64,000 nt of DNA. Source: Thermoflexus hugenholtzii JAD2. Lineage in GTDB: Bacteria > Chloroflexota > Chloroflexia > Chloroflexales > Roseiflexaceae. The stretch covers positions 62,001 through 126,000 of the forward strand of contig CAMCVW010000004.1 of NCBI GenBank assembly GCA_945881915.1, in the 5' to 3' direction. Both the position numbers and the translations under genes were made by a program. Positions 26,958 through 35,901 of the stretch are shown here, one piece after another (the first letter of the stretch is position 1; the number at the start of each line of letters is the position of its first letter). Under the pieces are notes generated by a model. It did not search any database. It saw nothing but the letters and a program-made list of their open reading frames with translations, and was not told where the DNA came from.

Positions 26958-28682
26958 ATGGCATTACCATACCTCAAAAAATATCTTTTTGCGCTTATCG
27001 TGATATTCGGGTCTGTTGCTATTGCTTTTGCGTTGGTTTTGCCCGGCAGAATCACTGCGCCTGTTGTCTATACTGCGCAAGCCCAGGTTTCGGTAGATGA
27101 GGAACACGCCCGTGAGCTCTTTGCCGCGGACGGTACTCCTGATGCTGACATGGCAAATATTCTCTTTCAGACACGCGCGACACTCCTGCGTGCATACCCT
27201 TCGTTCGGCACCGTTGAACTCAATTCAGTGCTGAACTGGAACAAGCAAACCCTGACCATTACCGTCACGGGGATTCGTGCCAATGAAGTCACGATGGTCG
27301 CAAATAGCTATGCAGACATCTTCATTCGGACAACACAAGCAGCAGGTGGACGCGAAATTTTGCGTAATCTGTTGGGTTGGGAGACGGTCCGTTCCCTCAA
27401 AGGCGAACCTGCGGGCACCGATTATGAGCGCATCTTACGCTCCATGGTACAAGACCGCGTGTTCTCCTTCGGTAAACCAATCGAAGTCGTCAGTTCTTTT
27501 ACCCCGTTCGAAAAGCTCACTGATTCCAATCGAAGTGATATTCTCCGCGAAATGGAATATATACGGCAAACTCTGAGTCTCGAATCCGCCAATTCCACGT
27601 CAGAAGAATTGATGAATAGGCACACAATCCGCATCGCTCATATCGATGAATTTATTGCGATAGCGGAAGCACAATTCCCTGCAGTCGCGTTTCAGCCCAC
27701 ACGGACAGAATCGTTATCTCGCATTACCACGGCTACGGAGGCGAATGTTGTTCCGGTCATGCCAGTCTGGTTGCTCATGCTGCTAGCATTTGGTGGTGGG
27801 TTATTGTTTGCCGCGATTTTTCTGTTTATTGACCAGAGTATCGGTATCGTTGCACGCGTGCGCGAAATCTGGAGCTTCCGCATTTTGATTTCGTTGTTAG
27901 TTCGTCGCTCACTCCAAATGCGCTATCGAGGACGTGTGGTCGGCTTCGCATGGAGTCAAGTTGCACCTATCATGCAGTTGGGTGTCTACTGGGTCGTCTA
28001 CGGCTATATTTTTGAGCGCAGTACAACACCCGATTTTCCCATCTTCTTAGCGGTTGCATTGTTGCCCTGGAGCTATACAACGGACTCGGTGAGTCATTCT
28101 GTGCGCTGTCTCTGGGATAACTATACGTTGGTGCGCAAAGCATACTTCCCCCGCGAGGTACTCCCCGTCGCTTCCGTGCTATCGGCCTTGGTGAACTATC
28201 TCCTCACCTTACCAATGTTGTTTTTGTTTATGTTTGCATATCATTTTGTGACAACTGGGGAAGTGTCATTCCCCCTTTCGTGGTCTAGTCTGTACTTCCC
28301 TGTCATTTTGTTTTTGCATACCCTGTTCATTTTAGGGCTGTCCTTGTTCCTGGCAGGTATGAGTGTGGTTACCCTTGACACCATTCACGTGACTGGCATT
28401 GTGTTGCATTTGTGGTTCTTCTTGACGCCTGTGATGTATTCGATGTCCAATATCCCCTATGAATACGCACGCTACTTCCGTTGGATTAATCCCATGGCGT
28501 CGTTCATCGAGTACTACCGCGAGATATTCTATGGTCAAATCGTTGCGGTCGGTTCCCTGCCTACCCCCAATATTCCTGCGTCGGATTCCCTCGTCCGCAG
28601 TCTGGTGACATCCTTGGTTGTCTTCATTGTCGGCTATTGGGTGTTTAACCGCATGCAGCCGGTCATCATCGAGAGGATGTAA
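26958..28682 (+). CDS. Fusion of Wzz-like chain-length domain with Wzm-type polysaccharide ABC permease
   Basis: A 574-residue membrane protein made of two normally separate parts. Residues 1-297 look like a Wzz/polysaccharide co-polymerase: one helix at about 10-30, an outside domain with helical stretches, and a second helix at about 270-292 (VPVMPVWLLMLLAFGGGLLF). Residues 300-574 are an ABC-2 permease of the Wzm/TagG kind. That part starts VREIWSFRILISLLVRRSLQ, then MRYRGRVVGFAWSQVAPIMQ, with six membrane helices and the usual WFFLTPVMYS region. It should export an undecaprenyl-linked glycan with the Wzt ATPase encoded next. No frameshift or internal start with a good ribosome site separates the halves. 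The fusion would couple length control and export in one chain. Confidence 0.85.
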   Translation: MALPYLKKYLFALIVIFGSVAIAFALVLPGRITAPVVYTAQAQVSVDEEHARELFAADGTPDADMANILFQTRATLLRAYPSFGTVELNSVLNWNKQTLTITVTGIRANEVTMVANSYADIFIRTTQAAGGREILRNLLGWETVRSLKGEPAGTDYERILRSMVQDRVFSFGKPIEVVSSFTPFEKLTDSNRSDILREMEYIRQTLSLESANSTSEELMNRHTIRIAHIDEFIAIAEAQFPAVAFQPTRTESLSRITTATEANVVPVMPVWLLMLLAFGGGLLFAAIFLFIDQSIGIVARVREIWSFRILISLLVRRSLQMRYRGRVVGFAWSQVAPIMQLGVYWVVYGYIFERSTTPDFPIFLAVALLPWSYTTDSVSHSVRCLWDNYTLVRKAYFPREVLPVASVLSALVNYLLTLPMLFLFMFAYHFVTTGEVSFPLSWSSLYFPVILFLHTLFILGLSLFLAGMSVVTLDTIHVTGIVLHLWFFLTPVMYSMSNIPYEYARYFRWINPMASFIEYYREIFYGQIVAVGSLPTPNIPASDSLVRSLVTSLVVFIVGYWVFNRMQPVIIERM

Positions 28683-28687
28683 CACAC

Positions 28688-29938
28688 GTGGAACCAGTCA
28701 TTGAGCTACACAATATAACGAAATCGTTCGAAATGCGCCAAGAAGGGGCTTCTCTGTGGCGTAACTTTGGCAGTCGTTTGCGTGGTGAACCAGTGGTAGG
28801 TGTCACGCGAAAAGTCGTCCTTTCGGACATTTCACTTGTTATTCATCGCGGCGAGCGTGTTGCACTGATTGGACGGAATGGTGCCGGCAAAAGCACCCTT
28901 CTCAAGATTATTAGTCGGATCCTCAAGCCCGATAGTGGAACCTTTGCGGTGCGTGGTTCGATTACGTCGCTCCTCGAACTCGGTGTGGGATTCCATCCGG
29001 AATTGTCAGGTTCCGAAAATATCTTCTTCTATGGTGCGTTGATGGGCAAAAGTCGTGTTGAGGTCAACGAGGTATACGACGAGATATGCAATTTCGCTGA
29101 TATCGGAAGCTACATCGAACAACCGGTCAAATTGTACTCATCCGGTATGTATCAGCGGCTTGGTTTTGCGTGTGCATTTGCGATGCGGCCAGATATGCTG
29201 ATTGCTGACGAGGGTCTATCGGTCGGTGATTTTATTTTTCAAAAAAAGTGCGAAGAACGAATCCAGGATATTGTCCGGGATGGTTCGACATTCCTGATGG
29301 TCGCACACAGCGCCCACCAAGTCCGTCGGATCGCTGAACGCGGCATTTGGCTCGAAGGAGGTCGTGTCGAACGCGACGGGCCAGTGATTGACGTCCAAGA
29401 CGCATACACAAAGTTCCTCATCATCGAAAAAAGTCGCAATGACGCCCACACAAAAGCAGCCGATCAACAGCAACTCGCCAAAACAGCAGGGGCGATTGGT
29501 ACTGCAACTGCTGCTGCTTCCGAAGGCCCGCTGGTGCATATCATTGGTGCGAAATCCGTATCGGAATTAACCGAGTGGGAGCCGAACACTACGTTCGATG
29601 TGTTAGTGCGATTCGAGACACTGGTTGACTTTGTCGAAATCCGCCCCCGTATTCGCCTTACTTCGGTGGCCGACGAGCAGAACGTGGTCGAGAACAATTA
29701 TATGGGGCAAGCACCGCTTGAGTACGCTTTGGGAATGCATCAACTCAAAGTCACACTCCCCGTGTTGAATCTGCGCGGAGGTTTGTATCGGGTCGAAATC
29801 GACTTCTTCGACGATTCTTCGGCGCTCAAACTCGCTTCAAACCGCGATGTCTTGATTCAATTTAATCGGAACGCACGCAAACCCGATATCGCACAATTAA
29901 CCATCGGAACGATGAAAATTGAACCGTACACCGAATAA
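28688..29938 (+). CDS. Wzt-type polysaccharide ABC exporter ATPase with C-terminal glycan-binding domain
   Basis: A 416-residue partner of the fused permease. The ATPase half has GRNGAGKST (62-70), the Wzt/TagH-type segment LELGVGFHPELSGSENIFFY, signature YSSGMYQRLGFA and Walker B MLIADEGLSVGD. After a charged linker (about 245-275), residues about 285-405 form a beta-rich Wzt C-terminal domain, which in characterised O-antigen exporters recognises the modified end of the glycan. The start is GTG 28688, 5 bp after the permease stop, with GAGAGG inside the end of that gene. A very strong terminator follows. Confidence 0.92.
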   Translation: MEPVIELHNITKSFEMRQEGASLWRNFGSRLRGEPVVGVTRKVVLSDISLVIHRGERVALIGRNGAGKSTLLKIISRILKPDSGTFAVRGSITSLLELGVGFHPELSGSENIFFYGALMGKSRVEVNEVYDEICNFADIGSYIEQPVKLYSSGMYQRLGFACAFAMRPDMLIADEGLSVGDFIFQKKCEERIQDIVRDGSTFLMVAHSAHQVRRIAERGIWLEGGRVERDGPVIDVQDAYTKFLIIEKSRNDAHTKAADQQQLAKTAGAIGTATAAASEGPLVHIIGAKSVSELTEWEPNTTFDVLVRFETLVDFVEIRPRIRLTSVADEQNVVENNYMGQAPLEYALGMHQLKVTLPVLNLRGGLYRVEIDFFDDSSALKLASNRDVLIQFNRNARKPDIAQLTIGTMKIEPYTE

Positions 29939-29952
29939 ATCACAAAAGCAGC

Positions 29953-29981
29953 GACCTCCGTCACCGACGGAGGTCTATTTT
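29953..29981 (+). terminator. Intrinsic terminator after the polysaccharide exporter
   Basis: GACCTCCGTC (29953-29962), loop ACC, GACGGAGGTC (29966-29975), then TATTTT. This is a perfect 10-bp stem. It stands between the convergent exporter and dehydratase genes. Confidence 0.88.
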
Positions 29982-29990
29982 AACTGACTC

Positions 29991-31952
29991 CTACTGTGCC
30001 AGCTTCTTCAGAATTGCATCCACGTCATAGACGCACCCCGCCCACGTACCCCCGCTCGCTTGTTGGAGGGCAGCCCATAGACGTGTGTCGTCAGGCAGGA
30101 GCGGGTGTGCTGCCAGGTCAGGCCTGCTCTCGCGCGTTGCGAGGAGTGCATCCCCCGTCGCTGCGTCACCAATGTGTGTCCCAGTACCGATGAGATCAAC
30201 GCTTCCCACCAATGCATTCCGGTCAATGGTAATTTGAATAATGTCACCATCGAGGATTTTGCCGATTGGCCCACCAGCCAGCGCTTCAGGACCGACATGG
30301 CCGATGCATGCCCCGGTACTCACTCCCGAAAAGCGCGCATCGGTAATCACCGCGACATCACGGCCCCAACTGATGTGTTTGAGTGCAGATGTCACCTGGT
30401 AGGTTTCTTCCATACCAGTTCCCAATGGGCCGCCACAGATCAAGACGATGATATCACCGGGAACTACCTGCCGGTCGCTCTCCCCTTTGATTGCACGGAC
30501 CGCGTCTCGTTCACGGAGAAACACTTTTGCGGGACCGGTTTTGCGATATATCCCGTCTGCATCCACCACACGTGGGTCGATTGCGGTACTCTTGATGACT
30601 GATCCTTCGGGAGCGATGTTCCCGCGAGGGAACGTGACGGTCGACGTCAACCCTGCAGCGCGAGCTGCGTCGGGCGACATAATGACATCATCGGGATTGA
30701 TGCCATCACGTTCCCGGAGCAATGCGCGGATGCTTCGGCGACGTTCCGACTGCTGCCACCAGTCCAACACCGTGTCGAGGGTCTCACCCGTCACGGTGCG
30801 CACAGTGGTGTCGAGCAATCCCAATGTACGCAGATGAAGCATCACCTCGGGTACACCGCCAGCCATAAATGCTTGAACGGTGACATGATTCCGTGGTCCG
30901 TTTGGCAGTACATCGACGAGTCGAGGTACCTGACGATTGACCTCTTCCCAGTCGTGAACCGTGGGGCTACGGAGACCAGCTGCGTGTGCGATGGCCGGGA
31001 TGTGTAACAGCAGATTGGTAGAACCACCGAATGCAGCATGTACTACCATTGCGTTGTGTATCGCGCCTTGTGTCAGAATGTCGCGTGTGGTGCGCTTTTC
31101 TTTGTGTAAGCGCAATACCGCTTTCGCGGAGGCGCGCGCTAATTCTAACCAGATGGGTTGGCCAGAGGGCGCTAATGCTGAGTGCGGTAACGCCAGTCCG
31201 AGTGCCTCTGCGACGACTTGACTGGTTGCCGCTGTCCCCAGGAATTGGCAGCCACCGCCTGGGGAACCGCATGCCCGACATCCGAGTGCAGCAGCCTCAG
31301 ACAACGACAATTCTCCCTGCGAATATCGGGCCCCGATAGTCTGTACTTTGCCGGCATCCTCGCCGTCCGTGGGAGGCAATGTCACGCCACCAGGGACAAG
31401 AATGGTCGGTAGATTTGGCGTTCCCGCCAATGCAAGCAACATCGCAGGTAAACCTTTGTCGCAGGTTGCGACACCGATGACTGCTTTGCGAGTGGGCAAT
31501 GAACGAATGAGCCGTCGGAATACTATGGCCGCGTCGTTGCGATATGGGAGGCTGTCGAACATTCCCTCTGTGCCTTGCGTGCGGCCGTCGCAGGGATCTG
31601 TCACGTATCCAGCAAAGGGCATGGACTGGAGGCTCCGCAGTGTTTCGGCGGCGGCACGCATCTGCAAGCCGACCTCCCAGTGACCCGTGTGATAGCCCAA
31701 TGCAACTGCAGTGCCGTCGTTTTCACGGATGCCGCCTTGTGTACTCAAAATGAGTACTTGTGGCTGGGTTAATTCGGCGGGATCCCAGCCCATCCCTACA
31801 TTTTGGGTCCAGCCAAACAAATCACCGCTTGGACTGTTGCGGAGCAACTCATCGGTCAACGGGAGCTCTCCAGAAGGTCCTGGCTGTTGCGCAATGATGT
31901 CGAGCATGGTTGGGGTGTCTGCGTAGAGTTCCGAAAACCATTCGTAGCGCAT
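29991..31952 (-). CDS. yjhG: YjhG/YagF-type sugar-acid dehydratase (IlvD/Edd superfamily)
   Basis: A 653-residue dehydratase whose N-terminus ([20 protein letters not shown], then [10 protein letters not shown]) is diagnostic of the YjhG/YagF branch rather than IlvD or Edd. In E. coli these enzymes dehydrate D-xylonate to 2-keto-3-deoxy-xylonate. Motifs: [11 protein letters not shown]-like segment [91 protein letters not shown] and [16 protein letters not shown]. The three cysteines expected to bind the Fe-S cluster are present. The protein is full length. The ATG at 31952 has GAGG upstream. It is alone on its strand here; partners for keto-deoxy-sugar breakdown are not in the window. Confidence 0.88.
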   Translation of the reverse strand: MRYEWFSELYADTPTMLDIIAQQPGPSGELPLTDELLRNSPSGDLFGWTQNVGMGWDPAELTQPQVLILSTQGGIRENDGTAVALGYHTGHWEVGLQMRAAAETLRSLQSMPFAGYVTDPCDGRTQGTEGMFDSLPYRNDAAIVFRRLIRSLPTRKAVIGVATCDKGLPAMLLALAGTPNLPTILVPGGVTLPPTDGEDAGKVQTIGARYSQGELSLSEAAALGCRACGSPGGGCQFLGTAATSQVVAEALGLALPHSALAPSGQPIWLELARASAKAVLRLHKEKRTTRDILTQGAIHNAMVVHAAFGGSTNLLLHIPAIAHAAGLRSPTVHDWEEVNRQVPRLVDVLPNGPRNHVTVQAFMAGGVPEVMLHLRTLGLLDTTVRTVTGETLDTVLDWWQQSERRRSIRALLRERDGINPDDVIMSPDAARAAGLTSTVTFPRGNIAPEGSVIKSTAIDPRVVDADGIYRKTGPAKVFLRERDAVRAIKGESDRQVVPGDIIVLICGGPLGTGMEETYQVTSALKHISWGRDVAVITDARFSGVSTGACIGHVGPEALAGGPIGKILDGDIIQITIDRNALVGSVDLIGTGTHIGDAATGDALLATRESRPDLAAHPLLPDDTRLWAALQQASGGTWAGCVYDVDAILKKLAQ

Positions 31953-32049
31953 TTTTGCCTCGATTCTGACTGACCTGGCATGGTAATGAACAATATAGAC
32001 AGAAATGCCTGCGCGCTCGACTCTGCGAATGCCGAATATTCAGGTGGAT

Positions 32050-32900
32050 ATGCCTCAAGAATTCTATTATCGCATTATCTTGATTACTCTGTTCTTATCG
32101 AGCTGCAACACCATGTTTGCAGATCGTGAGCCTGCTACGCCAACGTCGCTCCGAATCCCCGTTACTGCAATCGTTCTTCCAGCGTATTCCAATTGTTTTG
32201 ACCCGCGCTATGATGACTTTTCGTTCCGAAACTATGGCTTCGATACGCGGTTCCTCAATATGATTCCTGTAGATGTTGCGCGCCTCTTTGGAAGTAACGT
32301 CTGTGTCGGTAAGCAAACACCTCTGTGCATTCTCATTCCCTCTCCACACGTCTGGATGCAAGAAACAAACCGGGCCGTGCAAACGGGCATTGCGAAGGTA
32401 TGGCGGTTTTGAGCCATTACTTCTATTTTGGCATCGTAGCACCCGATAGCTTCGGTGCAGCCCAAACCGCTGATGTAATCCTGTTTGATAATCCAGCTTT
32501 GGAACGCGAAATCGCGGATTGGTGGGCAACCCAGGCGACCTTCCCGACGCGGGCTCACCGCACAATCATAGATGCCAAAGCCATCCTTGGTACACTGGCA
32601 AAGACGCTCGCCGCCGATGCGCGCATTGATATGCTACGAACACCGCCGTTGTGCCCAGAGCGACACCGCTTCCTGCAACACACAGACAAATACCCAGACA
32701 GTTATTCCTACCGATACAAACAATTCCCGTCGATACAAATACCCCGACCCCGTGCCGCCGACAAATACTCCCGACCCGCAGTCATCCCGTCTGATACACG
32801 ACTGCCGACCGACACACCTCTCGCTGACACTGCTACTGTCACGCGGACGCGCAGGCCTGCCGCAACTACTCTCCACCCATTGCTACCCACAGTGGTGTGA
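32050..32900 (+). pseudogene. Decayed lipoprotein gene with Thr/Pro-rich tail
   Basis: An ATG at 32050 opens a plausible lipoprotein signal (YYRIILITLFLSSCNTM, cysteine after LSS). The frame runs about 120 codons to a stop at 32412. A second frame continues sensibly from about 32400 (VLSHYFYFGIVAPDSFGAAQ, then TADVILFDNPALEREIADWW). After about 32680 the Thr-Pro-Asp-rich repeats appear alternately in all three frames (for example VPPTNTPDPQSS and LPTDTPLADTATVT). This is the picture of a lipoprotein whose tail has picked up frameshifts. No family was recognised. An in-frame upstream ATG at 32029 is also possible. Confidence 0.55.
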
Positions 32901-33044
32901 TTGGAGCAACCTCTGCTTCAACCGCTAATGTGCTTCCGAATAATGTAATACGGTGATTGTTATTGGCAGATGAAAGCGGGATTGGACCGTCTCAATACCC
33001 CAGCTATTTTGCGGCCGAATTCGTTGGCTGTTGTGCAATCACAC

Positions 33045-33081
33045 AAAAACCCAGCAGATGCGATTATTGACCGCATCTGCT
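33045..33081 (-). terminator. Intrinsic terminator of the double-SBP/adaptor/permease operon
   Basis: On the minus strand AGCAGATGCG, a 9-nt loop and CGCATCTGCT (33081 to 33053) are followed by GGGTTTTTGTG. The stem starts 13 bp after the permease stop, so the operon ends without an ATPase gene. The 32901-33093 spacer holds nothing else I recognise. Confidence 0.87.
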
Positions 33082-33093
33082 GTGTTCGCAAAT

Positions 33094-35901
33094 CTAGTTC
33101 TCGTCGCCGAGTTTGACTGCATCTGCGATGCGCAGTCGTTGGATTGTTCGGAATGCGACAATTGCTGTCACGCTCATGGCCACTATATAGATTACCAACA
33201 TTCCTGCAAGGGTCCACCATGCGGTCAGTACTGCGGTCGCTGGAATATCTTGGTGAGGAGCAACACCCGCACGCAGATATGGAAGTATGCTTCGTGTGGT
33301 GACTGAGGCAGCAATCATCCCACACAAAATGCCCAAGCCTGCCATCAGTCCTTGTTCGAGGTAAATTGCTCGCCGTGCGTCGTGGGCAGACATCCCGAGT
33401 GCCTGGAGCATCCCCAGTTCGATGCTGCGTTGGCGAAGAACCGTCAATGCACTGACAAAAATTGCCATCACACTCAGACCACTCGCAGCCACAAATCCGA
33501 CACTCAGCATCCCGAACAATCCCTGTCGCTCTGGACGTTCAAATTCTTGTTGCAGCAATTCGAACCGATCGAGCACATCCAATAGAGGAATCCCTATTTG
33601 ACGGGTTACAGCGACGATGTCGCTTACAGGCACTGTCACATCACGCGTCATCCACACATCAGCGGGCGGAGTAAATCCCATCTCTTCGGCAATAAACGAC
33701 TGATTTGTCACCAAAAACGGTTTTTCGATGTCATATTGACCTGGCCAACCAGAAACGATACCCACCACCCGGACTTTTGTGGTGACCTGTGTCCCGTCTA
33801 CGTCGATGGTGACGGCGACGTTGTCTCCGATTTTGGTATTGCTCGCCATTGACGAGCTAAGAATAGCCCCATCACGGGCACGGGCGAGAGCATTCATTAA
33901 CCCGCCCATGGAGTTTTGTGCCCCGAGCCAAGTGTCTTGAAAGTGTGGAACGACTCCGGCGAAGTGCGCTCTATCGACTGCAACAATGTTGGCTGTAATC
34001 TGTTTACTGCCTAACGAGACTTGCGCAGCATACGTGCCCACTCCGCTATACAATTGAATCCCCGGCACCCCGCTATGTGCCCCCAACGGAGTGAGCAAGT
34101 ACACATCACCGACCGCTTCTTCACCGTTTTGCGGACGTTGGGTGTTGGCAGTCTCGATAAAAACGGTATCTGCACCCGTGCGATAGCCAATGCCGTTCAC
34201 TGTCGCTTGATCGACGGTCGCTGCCATAGATGCAACATATCCTCCGACGCCGAGGGTCAAGGTAAGCAAGAGCACGGTCGTCTGTAGGCGTTCGGGGCGA
34301 CGGGCAATGGTCTGTAAGGCCAAAATTGCTACCATGGAATCGGTTTGCCGAGCGAGCCGCTGTCCAATTGCAAAGAGGAGTGGCAAGACACGATTTGCAA
34401 CCAGTGCTAGTGCAAGGCTCCCAAGTACCGGGAGTGCAAGTGTCAGTGGATTAGAAAACAAATCGCCTTCGGCTGTTGGTTCGCTGTATAGCTGATAGTA
34501 TCCATACCCGACTGCTGCGAGGACGAGTACTTCGAATAACACCCGCAACACACCGGTAATCGCGTCACGCCGGCGACTTTTGCCGCTGTCACTCAGCGTG
34601 CGCCGGCTCGCATTTGCAATCGGTCGTAGGCCAATGACCAGCACGACGAGCCATATGACAGCCATCACCAGCCATGCTTGGCTCGGTAATCCGGGGATGC
34701 CAGCTGTGCTTGGTCCGAGCTGAAGAAATGATTCTGTCCGCAGCATGACTCCCGCGGATACCAAGCCGAGAGGAATTGCTGGTAGGGTGGCAATTGCGAT
34801 ATATACGAGCCACTCAACTCCGCCAACGAGCAGTAATCGAAGCAATGTCATCCCACGACTGCGCAATAGCGCATATTCGTCGCGTCTTCGTTCATAGGTA
34901 ATCGACGCCAGCTGTACCACAAAAAAGAATGCCAAGAGGGCAATGGGTGCCGAGATAATGCCCGTCCGAACGGTCAACTCCGAGATGGTCGCATTGACCG
35001 CTGCAAAGCTAGACAATGGGCTTCGTTCGAGTTTGGCGGGTATTTTTTCCATTTCTTGGGCAAGCGTACGGATGCGCTCTTCGAGCATACCAATCTGACC
35101 AGGAGCGAACACAACATCCCCGGGTTGCACATACCAAGCCGCTTGTGCAACTCCTTCGGGGAACGCATCCGCCACCGTGCTCACCATGTCACCATCACTC
35201 ACGAAGATGAGTGCAGCGAGTGTCGCAGGATCATAGAGCCAGTTCGTATCTTTGGCATTCTTTGGCTGCCAAATTCCGACAATGTTGACGCGTACCGCGC
35301 TCAGTCCGTCTTTTGCGGTTGCGACATACTCATCCCCGATATTCATCCCCACTTCGTTGGCATAACTGCGAGACACCATCGCTTCGACCGGGTCTGCACC
35401 TGCCTTCGGAGCAGTTCCTTCGACGATGGTCATCAATTCGTCGGCACCTGCTAACGATGCCAGTGGGGCATTGCCCAAGGGAACACCAGCGGCGTTTCCG
35501 GTGACGGACATCAACGGATAGGGAACGGTGCGAATGTGCCGGGTCAATGAAGCAATCGGGATCTGTAAGTAGCTTGCCGCATTTTGTGTCATGAGGGCGT
35601 CACCGGCGATTACCGAGCGCCAAGACAACGGCTTACTGCCACGTACTGCCCGGAACAATAATGCCAACGCTGGACGTTGCGTCTGCCGTGTCTGGAGCGC
35701 AATTTGATTATTCAGAATGCGAGTGCCGGCGGCATTTGCATAGCTCGGTACGATGATGCCGAGCGTGATTGGTATACATAATGCGAAAATCAACACAAGA
35801 GTAGCTGTAGGCGCTGCAATGGTACGCCGAAAAGTCGCCCGGAGCAGCAGCCCGATTGCACACACAAATGCATAGATGCGACTATTGACCAACGACGACA
35901 T
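33094..35901 (-). CDS. Large FtsX/MacB-type ABC permease
   Basis: A 935-residue membrane protein with two FtsX domains. It has one helix near residues 29-54 (LVLIFALCIPITLGIIVPSY) and a first outside domain of about 250 residues. A central block of helices follows, including IISAPIALLAFFFVVQLASI and VLVLAAVGYGYYQLY, then a second outside domain and three final helices ending in IVAFRTIQRLRIADAVKL. About ten helices in all. MacB/LolC-type proteins do not form an import channel; they transmit ATP-driven motion to the outside to move lipids, lipoproteins or peptides or to trigger enzymes. It overlaps the adaptor gene by 20 bp and is the last gene of the operon. No ATPase is adjacent; the orphan pair at 365-1914 is the natural candidate. 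Confidence 0.87.
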   Translation of the reverse strand: MSSLVNSRIYAFVCAIGLLLRATFRRTIAAPTATLVLIFALCIPITLGIIVPSYANAAGTRILNNQIALQTRQTQRPALALLFRAVRGSKPLSWRSVIAGDALMTQNAASYLQIPIASLTRHIRTVPYPLMSVTGNAAGVPLGNAPLASLAGADELMTIVEGTAPKAGADPVEAMVSRSYANEVGMNIGDEYVATAKDGLSAVRVNIVGIWQPKNAKDTNWLYDPATLAALIFVSDGDMVSTVADAFPEGVAQAAWYVQPGDVVFAPGQIGMLEERIRTLAQEMEKIPAKLERSPLSSFAAVNATISELTVRTGIISAPIALLAFFFVVQLASITYERRRDEYALLRSRGMTLLRLLLVGGVEWLVYIAIATLPAIPLGLVSAGVMLRTESFLQLGPSTAGIPGLPSQAWLVMAVIWLVVLVIGLRPIANASRRTLSDSGKSRRRDAITGVLRVLFEVLVLAAVGYGYYQLYSEPTAEGDLFSNPLTLALPVLGSLALALVANRVLPLLFAIGQRLARQTDSMVAILALQTIARRPERLQTTVLLLTLTLGVGGYVASMAATVDQATVNGIGYRTGADTVFIETANTQRPQNGEEAVGDVYLLTPLGAHSGVPGIQLYSGVGTYAAQVSLGSKQITANIVAVDRAHFAGVVPHFQDTWLGAQNSMGGLMNALARARDGAILSSSMASNTKIGDNVAVTIDVDGTQVTTKVRVVGIVSGWPGQYDIEKPFLVTNQSFIAEEMGFTPPADVWMTRDVTVPVSDIVAVTRQIGIPLLDVLDRFELLQQEFERPERQGLFGMLSVGFVAASGLSVMAIFVSALTVLRQRSIELGMLQALGMSAHDARRAIYLEQGLMAGLGILCGMIAASVTTRSILPYLRAGVAPHQDIPATAVLTAWWTLAGMLVIYIVAMSVTAIVAFRTIQRLRIADAVKLGDEN

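Noticed and set aside
32410-32412. TGA ending the decayed lipoprotein frame as a second selenocysteine codon
   Set aside because: The frame after the TGA stops again within nine codons and the sensible continuation is in another frame, so a frameshift explains it.
32680-32900. CRISPR-like or tandem repeat array
   Set aside because: The similarity is only Thr/Pro codon low complexity; there are no regular repeats and spacers.
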